Origin: Limisoma sp963601185
Lineage (GTDB): Bacteria; Bacteroidota; Bacteroidia; Bacteroidales; Muribaculaceae
NCBI GenBank assembly: GCA_963601185.1
Contig: CAVCEE010000010.1
Location: 41,702 to 105,701, forward strand
DNA: 64,000 nt
Direction: 5' to 3'
Shown: piece after piece, positions 52,678-62,101 of the stretch
How positions within the stretch are numbered: position 1 is the first letter of the stretch
Layout of the letters: every line of letters begins with the position of its first letter
Made by a program: the position numbers and the translations under genes
The notes under the pieces: model-generated
Database searches by the model: none
What the model was told of the DNA's origin: nothing
What the model saw: only the letters and a program-made list of their open reading frames with translations

Positions 52678-55662
52678 ATGCAAAAAAAGAGTTTATTGCT
52701 AACCGCATTGTGTCTCATTGCCGTTGGCCTGACCACGGCTAAGACGCCCTTATTCATCAGCAACCAGCCCGCCAACGAGATGGAGGCGTGGGTTGATTCA
52801 GTCTACAACTCTATGTCGGCAGAGCAACGCGTGGGTCAACTCATTGCCCAGTGCTTCCAGACAAAGGACATGAAAGCCGCCAAAAAGCAAATCGAAAGCA
52901 CCGTGGAGAAATACCACATCGGCTGGGCTTATTTTGCCAACGGCGAGGCTGTTGACCATGCCGAACTTGCCAACTATGTAAACAGCGTTTCTTCCACCCC
53001 GGTTGCCATCGGTCTCGACGGTGAATGGGGCTTGTCGATGCGTATGCAAAACACTCCGCGCTTCCCGAAGAATATGATGCTCGGCGCAGTGCAGGACGAC
53101 ATTCTGCTCTACGAATACGGATGCGAGATGGCTCGCGAATGCAAGGAGGTGGGTGTGAACGTGAACTTTGCACCTACTGCCGACGTGAACAGCAATCCTA
53201 ACAACCCGGTTATCGGCACTCGCTCTTTCGGCGAAAGTGCCGAGAATGTGGCGCACAAAGTTGTGGCTTACTCCCGCGGTCTTGAGGACGGCGGCGTGCT
53301 TTCCGTGGCAAAGCATTTCCCGGGACACGGCAACACAGAGAAGGATTCCCACAAGACTCTCCCGGTGGTCGACCGCTCACTGGCGAGCATCGAGGCCATC
53401 GACCTCGTGCCGTTCCAGTGCTACACCGACGCTGGACTGTCGGGCATTATGGTCGGACACTTGCAGATTCCTGCCCTCAAAACCGGCAAGAACCCCACAT
53501 CGCTCACGCCAAGCGTGGTGACCGGATTGCTGAAGCAGAAACTCGGATTCGGCGGGCTTGTGTTTACGGACGCACTCACTATGCAGGGTGCGCGCTCTGG
53601 CAACAAGCCTAACGGACTGAAGGCGTTTCTCGCCGGCGCAGACGTGCTCCTTGAACCTTACAATATGGACAAGAGTTTCAAGGAACTCCTCGACTTCTAC
53701 AAGAAGGGCGGCGACAAGCAGAAAGCCATCGAACTTACTGTAAAGAAGATTCTCCGCTACAAATATGCGCTCGGACTTAACAACTACAAGCCGGTGAAGA
53801 TTGACGGTCTAATGGATCGCATCAATTCACGCAGCGCGCAACTCGTGCTCCGCAAACTCTATGCGGCATCTATGACCGTGGTCAAGAACGACGACGATTG
53901 TCTACCGGTGAAACATCTCGAGAAGAAGGTGTGCGTGGCAACCATCGGCGGCGACGACGATGACCACAAGAAGTTCGAGCAGACGTGCGCCCTCTACACC
54001 GACGTTACGACACAATCCCTCACCGAGGGCAACGCCGCATCGTGGGCAAGTGCCAACAAGGATGCCTCGACACTGGTTATCGGCATCTTCAACGACAAGG
54101 ACGAGACCAAGCGAGCCGTCAACCTTGCGGTAAACAAGGCAGGCAATGCCAAAGTGGCACTCGTGTTCTTCATCAAGCCTTACGCCCTCTCAGGTTTCAG
54201 TGCAGCCATCGCCAAGAGCGCAGCCGTGGTCGAAGCCTATGAGGACCATCAGTACTCCCAGGACTATGCCGCACAGGTAGTGTTCGGCGGCTCTGACGCC
54301 ACCGGACGCATCCCCGTCTCCGTCAGCAACGTGGCGAAAGTGGGCGACGGTGTGAGCATTATGGCTTCACGTCTCGGCTACGACATCCCCGAGGCTGTGG
54401 GACTCGACCAGCGTATGGTAGCACAGATTGACTCTATCGCAAATCTCGGCGTCAAAGCCGGAGCATTCCCAGGTTGCCAAGTGCTCGTGGCGCGCCACGG
54501 CAAGGTGGTCTACAAGAAGAGTTTCGGCTACACGTCAAACAAAAAGGACGAAAGCGTAAACGGCAACACCCTCTACGACCTCGCATCGGTATCGAAAGCC
54601 ACCGGCACGCTGTCGGGCATTATGAAATGCGTGGACAACGGCTCTGTCAACCTCAACGGTTTCCTCGGCGACTACATCCCTCAACTCAAAGGCACCTCGA
54701 AAGGATTACTCACGATACGCGACCTTCTGTTCCACGAAACTGGCATTCCGCCAGTAATACCTATCTACAGTCTTATGACCGACTCCACAAGTTACAAGGG
54801 CGCGTTGAGCGTAGGTCAGAAAGGCGGCAACTACACCGTGTATGCCGGCGGCGGCTACATCAACAAGAGCGCGCATGTGCGCTCTGACATCACCTCGCCC
54901 AAACGCACTGACAAGTTTAACGTGCAGATTGGCAAGAACCTCTGGGTGGGTCAAGTTACGATGGACTCAATTATGAGTATGATTTACCGCACCAACCAGC
55001 GTGCAAACCACAGTTATGTGTACAGTTGCCTCAACTTCTGCTTGCTGCGTCAGGTTGAAGAAAACGTTTCGGGCGTGCGCCACGACAAGTTTGTCTACGA
55101 CAACATCTTCCACCGTCTGGGCGCGTTCCGCACAGTCTACCGTCCGCTCGATTTCTTCAGCAAGAACGAGATTGCAGCGACCGAGGTCGACGACTACTTC
55201 CGCGGCGGACTGGTGCAAGGCGTAGTTCACGATGAAACGGCAGCATTCTCGGGCGGCATCCAAGGCAACGCAGGACTCTTCTCCAACGCCAACGACCTTG
55301 CCAAACTCTGCCAGATGTGGCTCTTCGATGGTATGTATGGCGGCGAGGAGATTCTCTCCGAATCGACTGTCCGCACCTTCCTGACAACGAAATCGCCGAC
55401 CTCCCACCGCGGTCTTGGCTTCGACAAGCCGAACTTTAAGCGTCCCGACGACTCATCGGTTGTCGACAATGCAAGTTCGGAGGTCGTAGGCCACACCGGC
55501 TTCACTGGCACATCATTCTGGGTTGACCCTAAGGAAGACCTCATCTACATCTTCCTCAGCAACCGCGTCTGCCCAAGCCGCAAGAACCCGGCATTCGTGA
55601 AAGTAGGCGCACGTTACAACATCTTCGGCTACATCTACGACTCGCTGAAGCGCAACCGCTAA
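52678..55662 (+). CDS. GH3 beta-N-acetylhexosaminidase fused to a beta-lactamase-like serine hydrolase
   Basis: 994 residues. Signal peptide 1-21. N-terminal GH3 domain (about 40-380) with the NagZ-type dyad segment KHFPGHGNTEKDSH (K212 onward) and TDALTMQGAR (nucleophile Asp region). A GH3 C-terminal-like domain (about 400-580) follows. The C-terminal beta-lactamase/DD-peptidase domain (about 590-990) has SVSK (S637, K640), a YSC motif and a late HTGFTGTS as the KTG equivalent. Together they would trim muropeptides in the periplasm: GlcNAc removal plus peptide or amide hydrolysis. The fusion is recurrent in Bacteroidetes. Confidence 0.9.
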   Translation: MQKKSLLLTALCLIAVGLTTAKTPLFISNQPANEMEAWVDSVYNSMSAEQRVGQLIAQCFQTKDMKAAKKQIESTVEKYHIGWAYFANGEAVDHAELANYVNSVSSTPVAIGLDGEWGLSMRMQNTPRFPKNMMLGAVQDDILLYEYGCEMARECKEVGVNVNFAPTADVNSNPNNPVIGTRSFGESAENVAHKVVAYSRGLEDGGVLSVAKHFPGHGNTEKDSHKTLPVVDRSLASIEAIDLVPFQCYTDAGLSGIMVGHLQIPALKTGKNPTSLTPSVVTGLLKQKLGFGGLVFTDALTMQGARSGNKPNGLKAFLAGADVLLEPYNMDKSFKELLDFYKKGGDKQKAIELTVKKILRYKYALGLNNYKPVKIDGLMDRINSRSAQLVLRKLYAASMTVVKNDDDCLPVKHLEKKVCVATIGGDDDDHKKFEQTCALYTDVTTQSLTEGNAASWASANKDASTLVIGIFNDKDETKRAVNLAVNKAGNAKVALVFFIKPYALSGFSAAIAKSAAVVEAYEDHQYSQDYAAQVVFGGSDATGRIPVSVSNVAKVGDGVSIMASRLGYDIPEAVGLDQRMVAQIDSIANLGVKAGAFPGCQVLVARHGKVVYKKSFGYTSNKKDESVNGNTLYDLASVSKATGTLSGIMKCVDNGSVNLNGFLGDYIPQLKGTSKGLLTIRDLLFHETGIPPVIPIYSLMTDSTSYKGALSVGQKGGNYTVYAGGGYINKSAHVRSDITSPKRTDKFNVQIGKNLWVGQVTMDSIMSMIYRTNQRANHSYVYSCLNFCLLRQVEENVSGVRHDKFVYDNIFHRLGAFRTVYRPLDFFSKNEIAATEVDDYFRGGLVQGVVHDETAAFSGGIQGNAGLFSNANDLAKLCQMWLFDGMYGGEEILSESTVRTFLTTKSPTSHRGLGFDKPNFKRPDDSSVVDNASSEVVGHTGFTGTSFWVDPKEDLIYIFLSNRVCPSRKNPAFVKVGARYNIFGYIYDSLKRNR

Positions 55663-55721
55663 CAACAATATTCCTTTCGGCCATATTGGCAATGGCGTTT
55701 GGAAAATGAACTAAATGAAAT

Positions 55722-55758
55722 CCGCCCGACCTTAGGCTTATCGCTTAAAGTCGGGCGG
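55722..55758 (+). terminator. Hairpin after the GH3 fusion gene
   Basis: CCGCCCGAC and GTCGGGCGG form a 9-bp GC-rich stem, with TTA/TAA pairing further in. The tail (TATTCTTG) is only weakly T-rich. Probably a bidirectional terminator for this gene and the convergent fragment at 55789. Confidence 0.65.
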
Positions 55759-55788
55759 TATTCTTGTTGAAATACGACAAGATTACAC

Positions 55789-56070
55789 TTACTTATTCCA
55801 ATATTTTTCAGCCATAGGCATTAGCCTTTCTGTGATAACTTTCATTACCTCATTAAAGTTCTGCTCTTCTTTCCACTGAATCTTCTTGAGAAACAACTTC
55901 CATTGCATCTGCCGATTGGCATCATTGACAAACTCGGCTGTAAATAGTTTCAGTTTCGGATTGTATTCAAGTTTACGATTGTTGAATGTCGCCTTGATAG
56001 CATCATACAGCGTTTCGTCGTCCAACTCTCGTTTTGTCTGCAACTGGTAGCAATCGAAGAAATCCTTCAT
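55789..56070 (-). pseudogene. C-terminal remnant of an AbiEii-type nucleotidyltransferase toxin
   Basis: 93 residues, MKDFFDCYQLQTKRELDD...FNNRKLEYNPKLKLF...KLFLKKIQWKEEQNFNEVM. The pattern (DFFDCY, FxNRxxEYxPxLxLF, WxxFLKKIxW) is that of the C-terminal part of AbiEii/AbiGii nucleotidyltransferases, which are normally about 250-300 residues. The catalytic GSxxxxD half and any AbiEi antitoxin are missing upstream, where a hairpin element sits instead. I read it as a truncated type IV toxin-antitoxin or phage-defence gene. It could still be expressed as a small protein. Confidence 0.65.
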
Positions 56071-56332
56071 TCAAAATCATGTAACTTTGCAGCCATCAAG
56101 GCTCCTCAGTCTGGTCAACACGATTAAAATCGTGTCGCCCAACTGAGGTAAAAATATAAGGATATAAACCTTGACACAGTTTAAATTACACTACCGGCAT
56201 GGTATAGCTTTGCGGGTATTTGTATCTTCAAATCCTTTATGACACTTTACCAAAATATGGTCAGACATCGGAGTTCCCGTAAACAAACCTTTCCATTCGG
56301 AGTATCTTGCAGACATTTGCTCTATTAGTGCA
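56071..56332. other. Non-coding spacer with a long hairpin
   Basis: No supportable gene. A hairpin occupies 56104-56148. A plus-strand TAACTTTG at 56082-56089 could start a short transcript into the hairpin. The remaining 180 bp are AT-rich, with an open frame that lacks any recognisable protein character. Confidence 0.4.
56104..56148. repeat. 45-bp imperfect palindrome
   Basis: CCTCAGT (56104-56110) pairs with ACTGAGG (56142-56148), and ACACGATT (56118-56125) with AATCGTGT (56128-56135). An extra TGG/CCA lies in the internal loop. The hairpin is at the junction where the AbiEii-like gene is cut off, so it may be a mobile-element end or a structured RNA. Confidence 0.6.
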
Positions 56333-56806
56333 TTAATGGATAGTAGGAATGGATATCTGCGAGAAATGTGTACTATTGTCCCATTGAGGAATCTCTGATA
56401 TGTTAATGTCAGGCAAAAGGAAATCCTCTTTATCTGGATGTTCTGCCAATATTGTCTCGTCACTTATGGTAAGCCTTGAACGTATCTTTTTGAAGAATTT
56501 TACTTCTGCATATTCTATGCGGTTGTCTGCTTCAATTGCTTTGATAGCAAGTGATACTATTAGCAACTGCTCAGTTTCGTTCAACTCCACAGAATTTAGT
56601 TCTTTAAGATAGGATTGCAGGAACATTCCTCCCTGCTCATTGATTCCTGTAATCCATGAGTTGATGTATTTCTCCGAATCAACACCGTGGAAAATGTTGT
56701 CTTTGGCACACAAATCTCTAACCATATCTACTTCTTCTGTAGCAATATCTCCATCACAAGCTATGCAACAGAAAACGGTTTTCAAGTATAATTCTTCTTT
56801 TGTCAT
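56333..56806 (-). CDS. TerB-like domain protein
   Basis: 157 residues. Helical, acidic, with the TerB-type pattern KTVFCCIACDGDIATEEVDMVRDLCAKD near the N-terminus. The internal repeat AIKAIEADNRIEYAEVKFFKKIRSRL carries the paired acidic positions of TerB metal-binding sites. About the normal length (150 residues). Cytoplasmic; TerB proteins occur in tellurite/phage-resistance and membrane-stress operons. Last gene of the five-gene chaperone-kinase operon, 12 bp after the kinase-AAA gene. Confidence 0.75.
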   Translation of the reverse strand: MTKEELYLKTVFCCIACDGDIATEEVDMVRDLCAKDNIFHGVDSEKYINSWITGINEQGGMFLQSYLKELNSVELNETEQLLIVSLAIKAIEADNRIEYAEVKFFKKIRSRLTISDETILAEHPDKEDFLLPDINISEIPQWDNSTHFSQISIPTIH

Positions 56807-56818
56807 AACAGTAATTGT

Positions 56819-58603
56819 TTAAACGTTAAAACCTATACGAGGTCTATCATTGGCCTTCTTAACTTCCTCGCCATTCATCATAGCTCGAATACGCTCGTAT
56901 TTGCGTAGTTCATTTTCGCTAAGCGAAGGAGTTGTGTTTGAAATTGCTGCTTTCAATAGCTCCATTGTTATTTTGCTGTGTTGGCGAAGAGCATTTCGTG
57001 AAGCATCGTTGACAATCAATTGTATATCAGCAGAAACATAACCTTGGGTCATGTTGGCTAATTGATGATAGTCTAATCCAAAATCGTAAGGACGCTTTTC
57101 CAAATACAACTTAAACAACGCCATCCGAGCCTGTACATCAGGTACACCAACATAATACTTTTTATCCAATCGTCCTGCACGCAAAATTGCAGGGTCTATC
57201 ATATTTGGATAGTTGGTTGCTCCAATAACAAAAACTCCTTTCTCTCCAGTTCTGTCCATTTGTGCCAGCATCTCGTTCACTGCACTTCTTGACATTTCAT
57301 GTACATTCCCATCATCGCGATTAGGAACAAGCTCATTCATCTCGTCAATGAAAATCACTGTTGGTGCATTCTCCTCTGCCTCTTTAAACATCTTTGCGAT
57401 ATTCTCTTGTGTGGCATTGACATATCGACTCTTTAGTGTTGCAGGTGTAATACACGTAAAGTTGAACCCTACCTCTTCTGCAAAGTGCTTTGCAAAGAAT
57501 GTCTTTCCACATCCAGGAGGACCGTACAATAACATTCCGTTTGGTATGGTTACGCCATAACGATGGTATTCTTCGGGGTCATGAAGAGGTTCTATAACTT
57601 CTTCACGCATTTGCTGTTTCAGTTCTTCCATTCCAGCAACTGCTGCAAAGCCTTCACCTTTCTTCTTTATTTCAGAAGAAATAGGTGTATCCTTTGGGGT
57701 CTGCTGTGAGAGTATTTTGCGCTTCGTTGACTGACGTTCAATTCTCACTTCACCATCAATAGCCTTTATGAACTCATCTGCACTTTGAAATCTGTCCTCT
57801 GCATCATAGCTTAAAGCTTTGGCTATCACGTTTAGCAATTGGTCATCAAGCTCATATTTATCCTCTTTTATCAGTCCAAGTTCTTCATCTCGTTCAGCCA
57901 AAATGGAATCCACAATATCTTGCCCATGTTTTCTTGAAACATCTACAAACCAAGGCAATTCTCCATAAAGAAGGTGATATATCATTGCTCCAACAGCATA
58001 CAAGTCTGTTTGCACAGAACATACTCCAGAGAATCGTTCTGGTGCAAGATAGAATGGATTCAATTCATCCAAGTTAGGCTTCGCTGGCGACTGGTTCAAG
58101 AATCTTGCATATCCAAAATCTATAAGTTTTAAATCTTGCAATTCTCCAACGAGATTAAGAAAAACATTTTGTATCGTCACCTCGTTGTGAATGACAGGAA
58201 TTGGCAGCGAATGTAAGAAAGACAAAGCCGACAATACAGCCTTAGCTATTGTTTTTATCTCATATACGCTGATTTCATTGTCACGGATAATTTTCTGCGA
58301 CAAGGTTTCTCCACTTATAAATTCGGTTACAAACCAAGCATATTGACTTCCGTTCATCATTATATTGCCAGAATCTATAAACTGGCAAAGATTGTGATGA
58401 TGCAACAGTTTGGCAATCTCCACTTCTATTACTCGACCATTATCATCAATCTGATTGCGATTGAGTTTTGAATAGTTGATGAGTTTCAAGAAGCGGGTCT
58501 TGCCACTTGTATCTTTCACACGATAGGTTTCCGCATAAGAACCTTGCTTATGCGGAAACACTACTGTGTATGAATCTATTTTATCGTTCTTCTTGAAATG
58601 CAT
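56819..58603 (-). CDS. Ser/Thr-kinase-like domain fused to an AAA+ ATPase
   Basis: 594 residues. N-terminal protein-kinase fold (about 10-285): K40 in RFLKLI, HNEVTIQN at 139-146 where HRDxKxxN is expected, DFG at 162-164, APERF at 187-191. A linker (286-320) leads to a classical AAA+ domain (about 321-560) of the FtsH/CDC48 kind. It has Walker A GPPGCGKT (361-368), Walker B VIFIDEMNE (416-424) and the RAGRLDKKY arginine-finger region. The catalytic Asp of the kinase HRD motif is Glu here, so activity may be altered or lost; most kinase landmarks remain. Cytoplasmic. Sits 13 bp after hsp70 in the operon. I know no characterised protein with this exact fusion. Confidence 0.88.
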   Translation of the reverse strand: MHFKKNDKIDSYTVVFPHKQGSYAETYRVKDTSGKTRFLKLINYSKLNRNQIDDNGRVIEVEIAKLLHHHNLCQFIDSGNIMMNGSQYAWFVTEFISGETLSQKIIRDNEISVYEIKTIAKAVLSALSFLHSLPIPVIHNEVTIQNVFLNLVGELQDLKLIDFGYARFLNQSPAKPNLDELNPFYLAPERFSGVCSVQTDLYAVGAMIYHLLYGELPWFVDVSRKHGQDIVDSILAERDEELGLIKEDKYELDDQLLNVIAKALSYDAEDRFQSADEFIKAIDGEVRIERQSTKRKILSQQTPKDTPISSEIKKKGEGFAAVAGMEELKQQMREEVIEPLHDPEEYHRYGVTIPNGMLLYGPPGCGKTFFAKHFAEEVGFNFTCITPATLKSRYVNATQENIAKMFKEAEENAPTVIFIDEMNELVPNRDDGNVHEMSRSAVNEMLAQMDRTGEKGVFVIGATNYPNMIDPAILRAGRLDKKYYVGVPDVQARMALFKLYLEKRPYDFGLDYHQLANMTQGYVSADIQLIVNDASRNALRQHSKITMELLKAAISNTTPSLSENELRKYERIRAMMNGEEVKKANDRPRIGFNV

Positions 58604-58616
58604 AAAAATATATTTA

Positions 58617-61151
58617 TTATTTCAACAATCCACCAGCATTAGCAGCTTCTTCATTCGGCATAAGGTCGATAAGACCACATACTATAGGATGGAGTTTATC
58701 AACTGATGGCTGATTATTTATTTCTTCTAAGCCTCTGTTGATAAGTTGACGTGCACGTGATGCGTCTTTCCAACGAATTGTCCCAAAACGATTATGGCAA
58801 TCACGGATAAGTCCTATGCACTGATATACCAAAGTCAAATGGACAAATAAGCGACTAATTTGATCAAGGATTTCTCGTCCAAGTTTAGCGTCTTTTACTC
58901 GAATAACATTATCTACTTGACCACGGATTTGGTTGACTAACTGAGCGGACTTATCGTTACCTAAGTCATTTTGCGCTTTCTCCAGTCTGTCAAATTCTTC
59001 TCGGAGTTCTCTTTCTACACGTTGCCACTCAGTACTATCGTCAAGCTCCTCTATCTTACGTAGAAGTTCCTTTAAATTTGATTGAGTACGCATAGGGTCG
59101 TTGCCACTTGAAGCCAATTCTTTTACGGCATCAAGCTCTTTGTTCAACTCCTCTACAGAGACACCTGAGGAGCGCAATGCTTCTATACTTCTTTGAGCAG
59201 AACCCAACTCTTTGTTTACCCATGAAATTGCATCCTCAGAAGACTCACGCTTACTTAAGTCAAGTTCTTTTTTTACAGTGAAGTCCACAGATGGGAAATA
59301 TACCTCCATTGTCATCATTTCAGAGGAATCAACATGTAAAGTGATTTCCACATTGGAATTTTCAGGTATAAGCTGCTCAACATCATCACCAGTAACAATC
59401 ACATTGGATATTTGTGTATTTAATGCTGCTGTTTTTCCTTCGGCTTCTAAGCCTGATACTTGATAAACAGGAATCGACAACACATCTGTTGCAACTCCAG
59501 GGCGCAATTCCTGTGTTGTTTTTCTATCTGGCACAACACCTACAGCCGGAAGTGGTTTATTCTTTTCCAATCCTTTGGCTGGCAGGAAAACGCCACGCTT
59601 CTTAATATCGTTATAAACAGCTATACCTATATTATAAGGAAGAGGTGCTGCGCCAACTTTGACACCTTGGATAATGGTAAACTCTGATGGGAAGACCTCC
59701 ACCGCATTACCATGCTGATTATAAGCCTTTACTTTGAATGTGTTTGGTTTACCTTCAAGCAAGAAAGCCTCAATGACATTGCCACTTGCATCTACCAATG
59801 TACGGTCACTTCTCCACGCTCCATCTGCACGCTGTAATTCGATAGATAACTCATTAGGACAATTGTTTCCTGTCTTTTCCTTATCAATACTGATGCTGAC
59901 CCATTCGGATGCCTCTACAGATGTAGATTCATAACCAACTTGCAGAAATACGACCTCTGATTTTGCTTCCTTTTTTATTTCAGCCTCATTGATATTTGCA
60001 TCAATAGTTGAAGCATAAAGAGCTGCTCCACGTGCAACTGCGGTCATAGGATTGATGCTGGTGTCTACATTTGGCGTAACCTCTTCTTTTAACATATCAC
60101 GAATGATTGGCGAATAGGTTGGACCACCAACAAGAATGAGTGAAGACAGGTCTTTCCCGGTAAGACCATTTCGCTCCAACAGATTCTTACAGATGTTGAC
60201 AGCTTTCTGGTATTGTTCACCAATAGCGCCAACTAATTGGTCTTTTGTTATTGTAATTTCGAGATCAATCTCCTCGCCATTATCATCTTGTCCCAAATTT
60301 AAGTTACGGTCGTAGGTGGAATAGTCAGCACTGTCTGCAAATGACAATGCAATTCTCATTTCCTCAGCAGGGCCTTTAAGCGCATCCATTAAGGCTTTTT
60401 TCTTCCATTCTGTAGTCTCGTATGAGGAAAGGGCATAATCCTTTTTCAAACTTGGCATAAGTATTTTATTGACAACAGCTTCATCAAGATTCTTGCCACC
60501 AAGATAGTTGTCGCCTTCTGTGTCAAACACAGTCAAAATACCATCTTCTACCTTGACTAAAGCAGCATCAAATGTTCCACCGCCAAAATCAAAAACTAAC
60601 CATTTGCCATCTTTTTTCTCACTTGACAATCCATACGCCATACAAGCAGCTATTGGTTCCTGTAACAATTCACACTGCTTGAAGCCTGCAATACGTGCAG
60701 CCTTCATAGTAGCATCCTTTTGGATTGCAGTAAACATGGCAGGTACTGTTATGACAACCGAATTTATAGTCTCATCATTGATAAGGCTCTTCAACTCTTT
60801 CAAGACTTCAGCGGAAAGTTCTTCTGGAGAATAACTATCCTTTGGCATATTCTCATTGGAATATCTCTTGTCAGAACCCATTTCGCGTTTGAATTCCAAA
60901 TAACCACACTCTTTTGGAGGTTCGTTTTTACTCAAAGCTGTGATAGCATCAGAATACACAGAGTCTTTTGCTTTCATACCAATACGCAAAGCACGTTCAC
61001 CCTTCTTGTTCTTTGAGAAATAGACGCAAGAAGGCAATGTGTCCATTAGGTTTTTGGTCTGTTTGATAACAGACTCTCCATTCTCCATTCTGGCTATAGC
61101 CGAGTTTGTCGTACCAAGGTCTATGCCATAGTCTATTTTGATTCTTGCCAT
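58617..61151 (-). CDS. Divergent Hsp70-family chaperone
   Basis: 844 residues, longer than DnaK (about 640). Nucleotide-binding domain about 1-395 with IDLGTTNSA (phosphate 1), LVFDFGGGTFDAALV (about 185-199, phosphate 2) and LVGGPTYSPII (adenosine loop). EPIAACMAYGL is also present. A beta-rich middle (about 420-640) replaces a standard DnaK substrate domain; the C-terminal 200 residues are helical with coiled-coil stretches (SSEDAISWVNKELGSAQRSIEAL, EWQRVERELREEFDRLEKA). It ends LLK without the acidic DnaK tail. Expected client-binding ATPase driven by the GrpE-like and J-like proteins encoded just upstream in the same operon. Confidence 0.93.
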   Translation of the reverse strand: MARIKIDYGIDLGTTNSAIARMENGESVIKQTKNLMDTLPSCVYFSKNKKGERALRIGMKAKDSVYSDAITALSKNEPPKECGYLEFKREMGSDKRYSNENMPKDSYSPEELSAEVLKELKSLINDETINSVVITVPAMFTAIQKDATMKAARIAGFKQCELLQEPIAACMAYGLSSEKKDGKWLVFDFGGGTFDAALVKVEDGILTVFDTEGDNYLGGKNLDEAVVNKILMPSLKKDYALSSYETTEWKKKALMDALKGPAEEMRIALSFADSADYSTYDRNLNLGQDDNGEEIDLEITITKDQLVGAIGEQYQKAVNICKNLLERNGLTGKDLSSLILVGGPTYSPIIRDMLKEEVTPNVDTSINPMTAVARGAALYASTIDANINEAEIKKEAKSEVVFLQVGYESTSVEASEWVSISIDKEKTGNNCPNELSIELQRADGAWRSDRTLVDASGNVIEAFLLEGKPNTFKVKAYNQHGNAVEVFPSEFTIIQGVKVGAAPLPYNIGIAVYNDIKKRGVFLPAKGLEKNKPLPAVGVVPDRKTTQELRPGVATDVLSIPVYQVSGLEAEGKTAALNTQISNVIVTGDDVEQLIPENSNVEITLHVDSSEMMTMEVYFPSVDFTVKKELDLSKRESSEDAISWVNKELGSAQRSIEALRSSGVSVEELNKELDAVKELASSGNDPMRTQSNLKELLRKIEELDDSTEWQRVERELREEFDRLEKAQNDLGNDKSAQLVNQIRGQVDNVIRVKDAKLGREILDQISRLFVHLTLVYQCIGLIRDCHNRFGTIRWKDASRARQLINRGLEEINNQPSVDKLHPIVCGLIDLMPNEEAANAGGLLK

Positions 61152-61164
61152 AGTTATAGTATTT

Positions 61165-62097
61165 TTAAATGTTTTGACTTACTACGATTTCTGCAGGTTG
61201 TATCATCTTACCGTTATAATTAACCTGCATCTTTATCATTCCTGTGATTATACGCTTGCCTTCTGGTAAGTTTTCGTCAGGAACAAATCTCGTTTGAAAT
61301 TGCATGCCATCGTTATATTCCTGCCCAAGCAAACTAATGATTTCGTACCCATTAGCACGTACATTGTTTATCATGCGGTCTTTTGCTTGAACAAGTTGCT
61401 TATAACCTCTTACGGATTTATCCATCTTTGAAAGGTTCGTTTCTATTCTTGCAATTTCATCTGCAAGTTTTACCACAAGCGAATGATCTGGTTCTCCTAT
61501 AGCTTTGTTTGATGGTGATACAGAAGCTTCAAGTTGTTTTTGAACAATAGCAAGGAGTTGGTTGTCTAACTTTACCGATTCTTCTTGCATTTTAGTTTGA
61601 GCTGCTTGCAAAGCCTCTTGTGCTTTACGAACATCACCTATAGTTGATGTACCCGATTTAATGCGCTTCGTTAACCAATATGACACGCCTATTATGATGG
61701 CAAGGACAAATATTACGACAAAAACCCCATACAAAGTTCGAGCTTGGAGCTGGTCTTGATTGGTGCGAACATTATTGTCTGTAGCATCAATCTTTCCGTT
61801 TATGTTTGCTCTGTCTGTAGATTGGGCATCTTCTAAAGCCTTACACTTGTCCTGTAAACTATCGATGGTCAAACGTTGTGCCTCATTTTCCTTGCCAAGA
61901 GAACGTATTTTAGCTTCATCATCTTTCTGCTTTTCTGCAAGTTTTCGCAAATTGTTATCTGCGGCTACTTGCTTGTTTCTTAGAACAGAACACGTTTCTT
62001 CCAATGCCTTTATCTTATCGGCATCACTTACAGACTTGGCATTAATTAGCTGACAACACATTGTTGCGAGCACCATAATTGTAAATATTTTCTTCAT
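61165..62097 (-). CDS. Membrane-anchored GrpE-like protein
   Basis: 310 residues. Signal-like N-terminus (1-20), periplasmic coiled coil (about 22-120), membrane span (about 121-142), then a cytoplasmic part with helices (about 155-240). The C-terminal beta region reads NGYEIISLLGQEYNDGMQFQTRFVPDENLPEG, IITGMIKMQVNYNGKMIQPAEIVV. The latter follows the GrpE head pattern (GxxFDPxxHxA ... GYxxNGRVIRPAxVxV) in order and spacing. I infer a nucleotide-exchange factor tethered to the inner membrane, serving the Hsp70 encoded 13 bp downstream. Identity of the GrpE domain rests on pattern recognition only. Confidence 0.65.
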   Translation of the reverse strand: MKKIFTIMVLATMCCQLINAKSVSDADKIKALEETCSVLRNKQVAADNNLRKLAEKQKDDEAKIRSLGKENEAQRLTIDSLQDKCKALEDAQSTDRANINGKIDATDNNVRTNQDQLQARTLYGVFVVIFVLAIIIGVSYWLTKRIKSGTSTIGDVRKAQEALQAAQTKMQEESVKLDNQLLAIVQKQLEASVSPSNKAIGEPDHSLVVKLADEIARIETNLSKMDKSVRGYKQLVQAKDRMINNVRANGYEIISLLGQEYNDGMQFQTRFVPDENLPEGKRIITGMIKMQVNYNGKMIQPAEIVVSQNI

Positions 62098-62101
62098 ATC
62101 T

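Noticed and set aside
56191..56463. 90-codon minus-strand frame overlapping TerB
   Set aside because: Half of it is a frame-shifted copy of the TerB coding sequence and the rest has no protein character.
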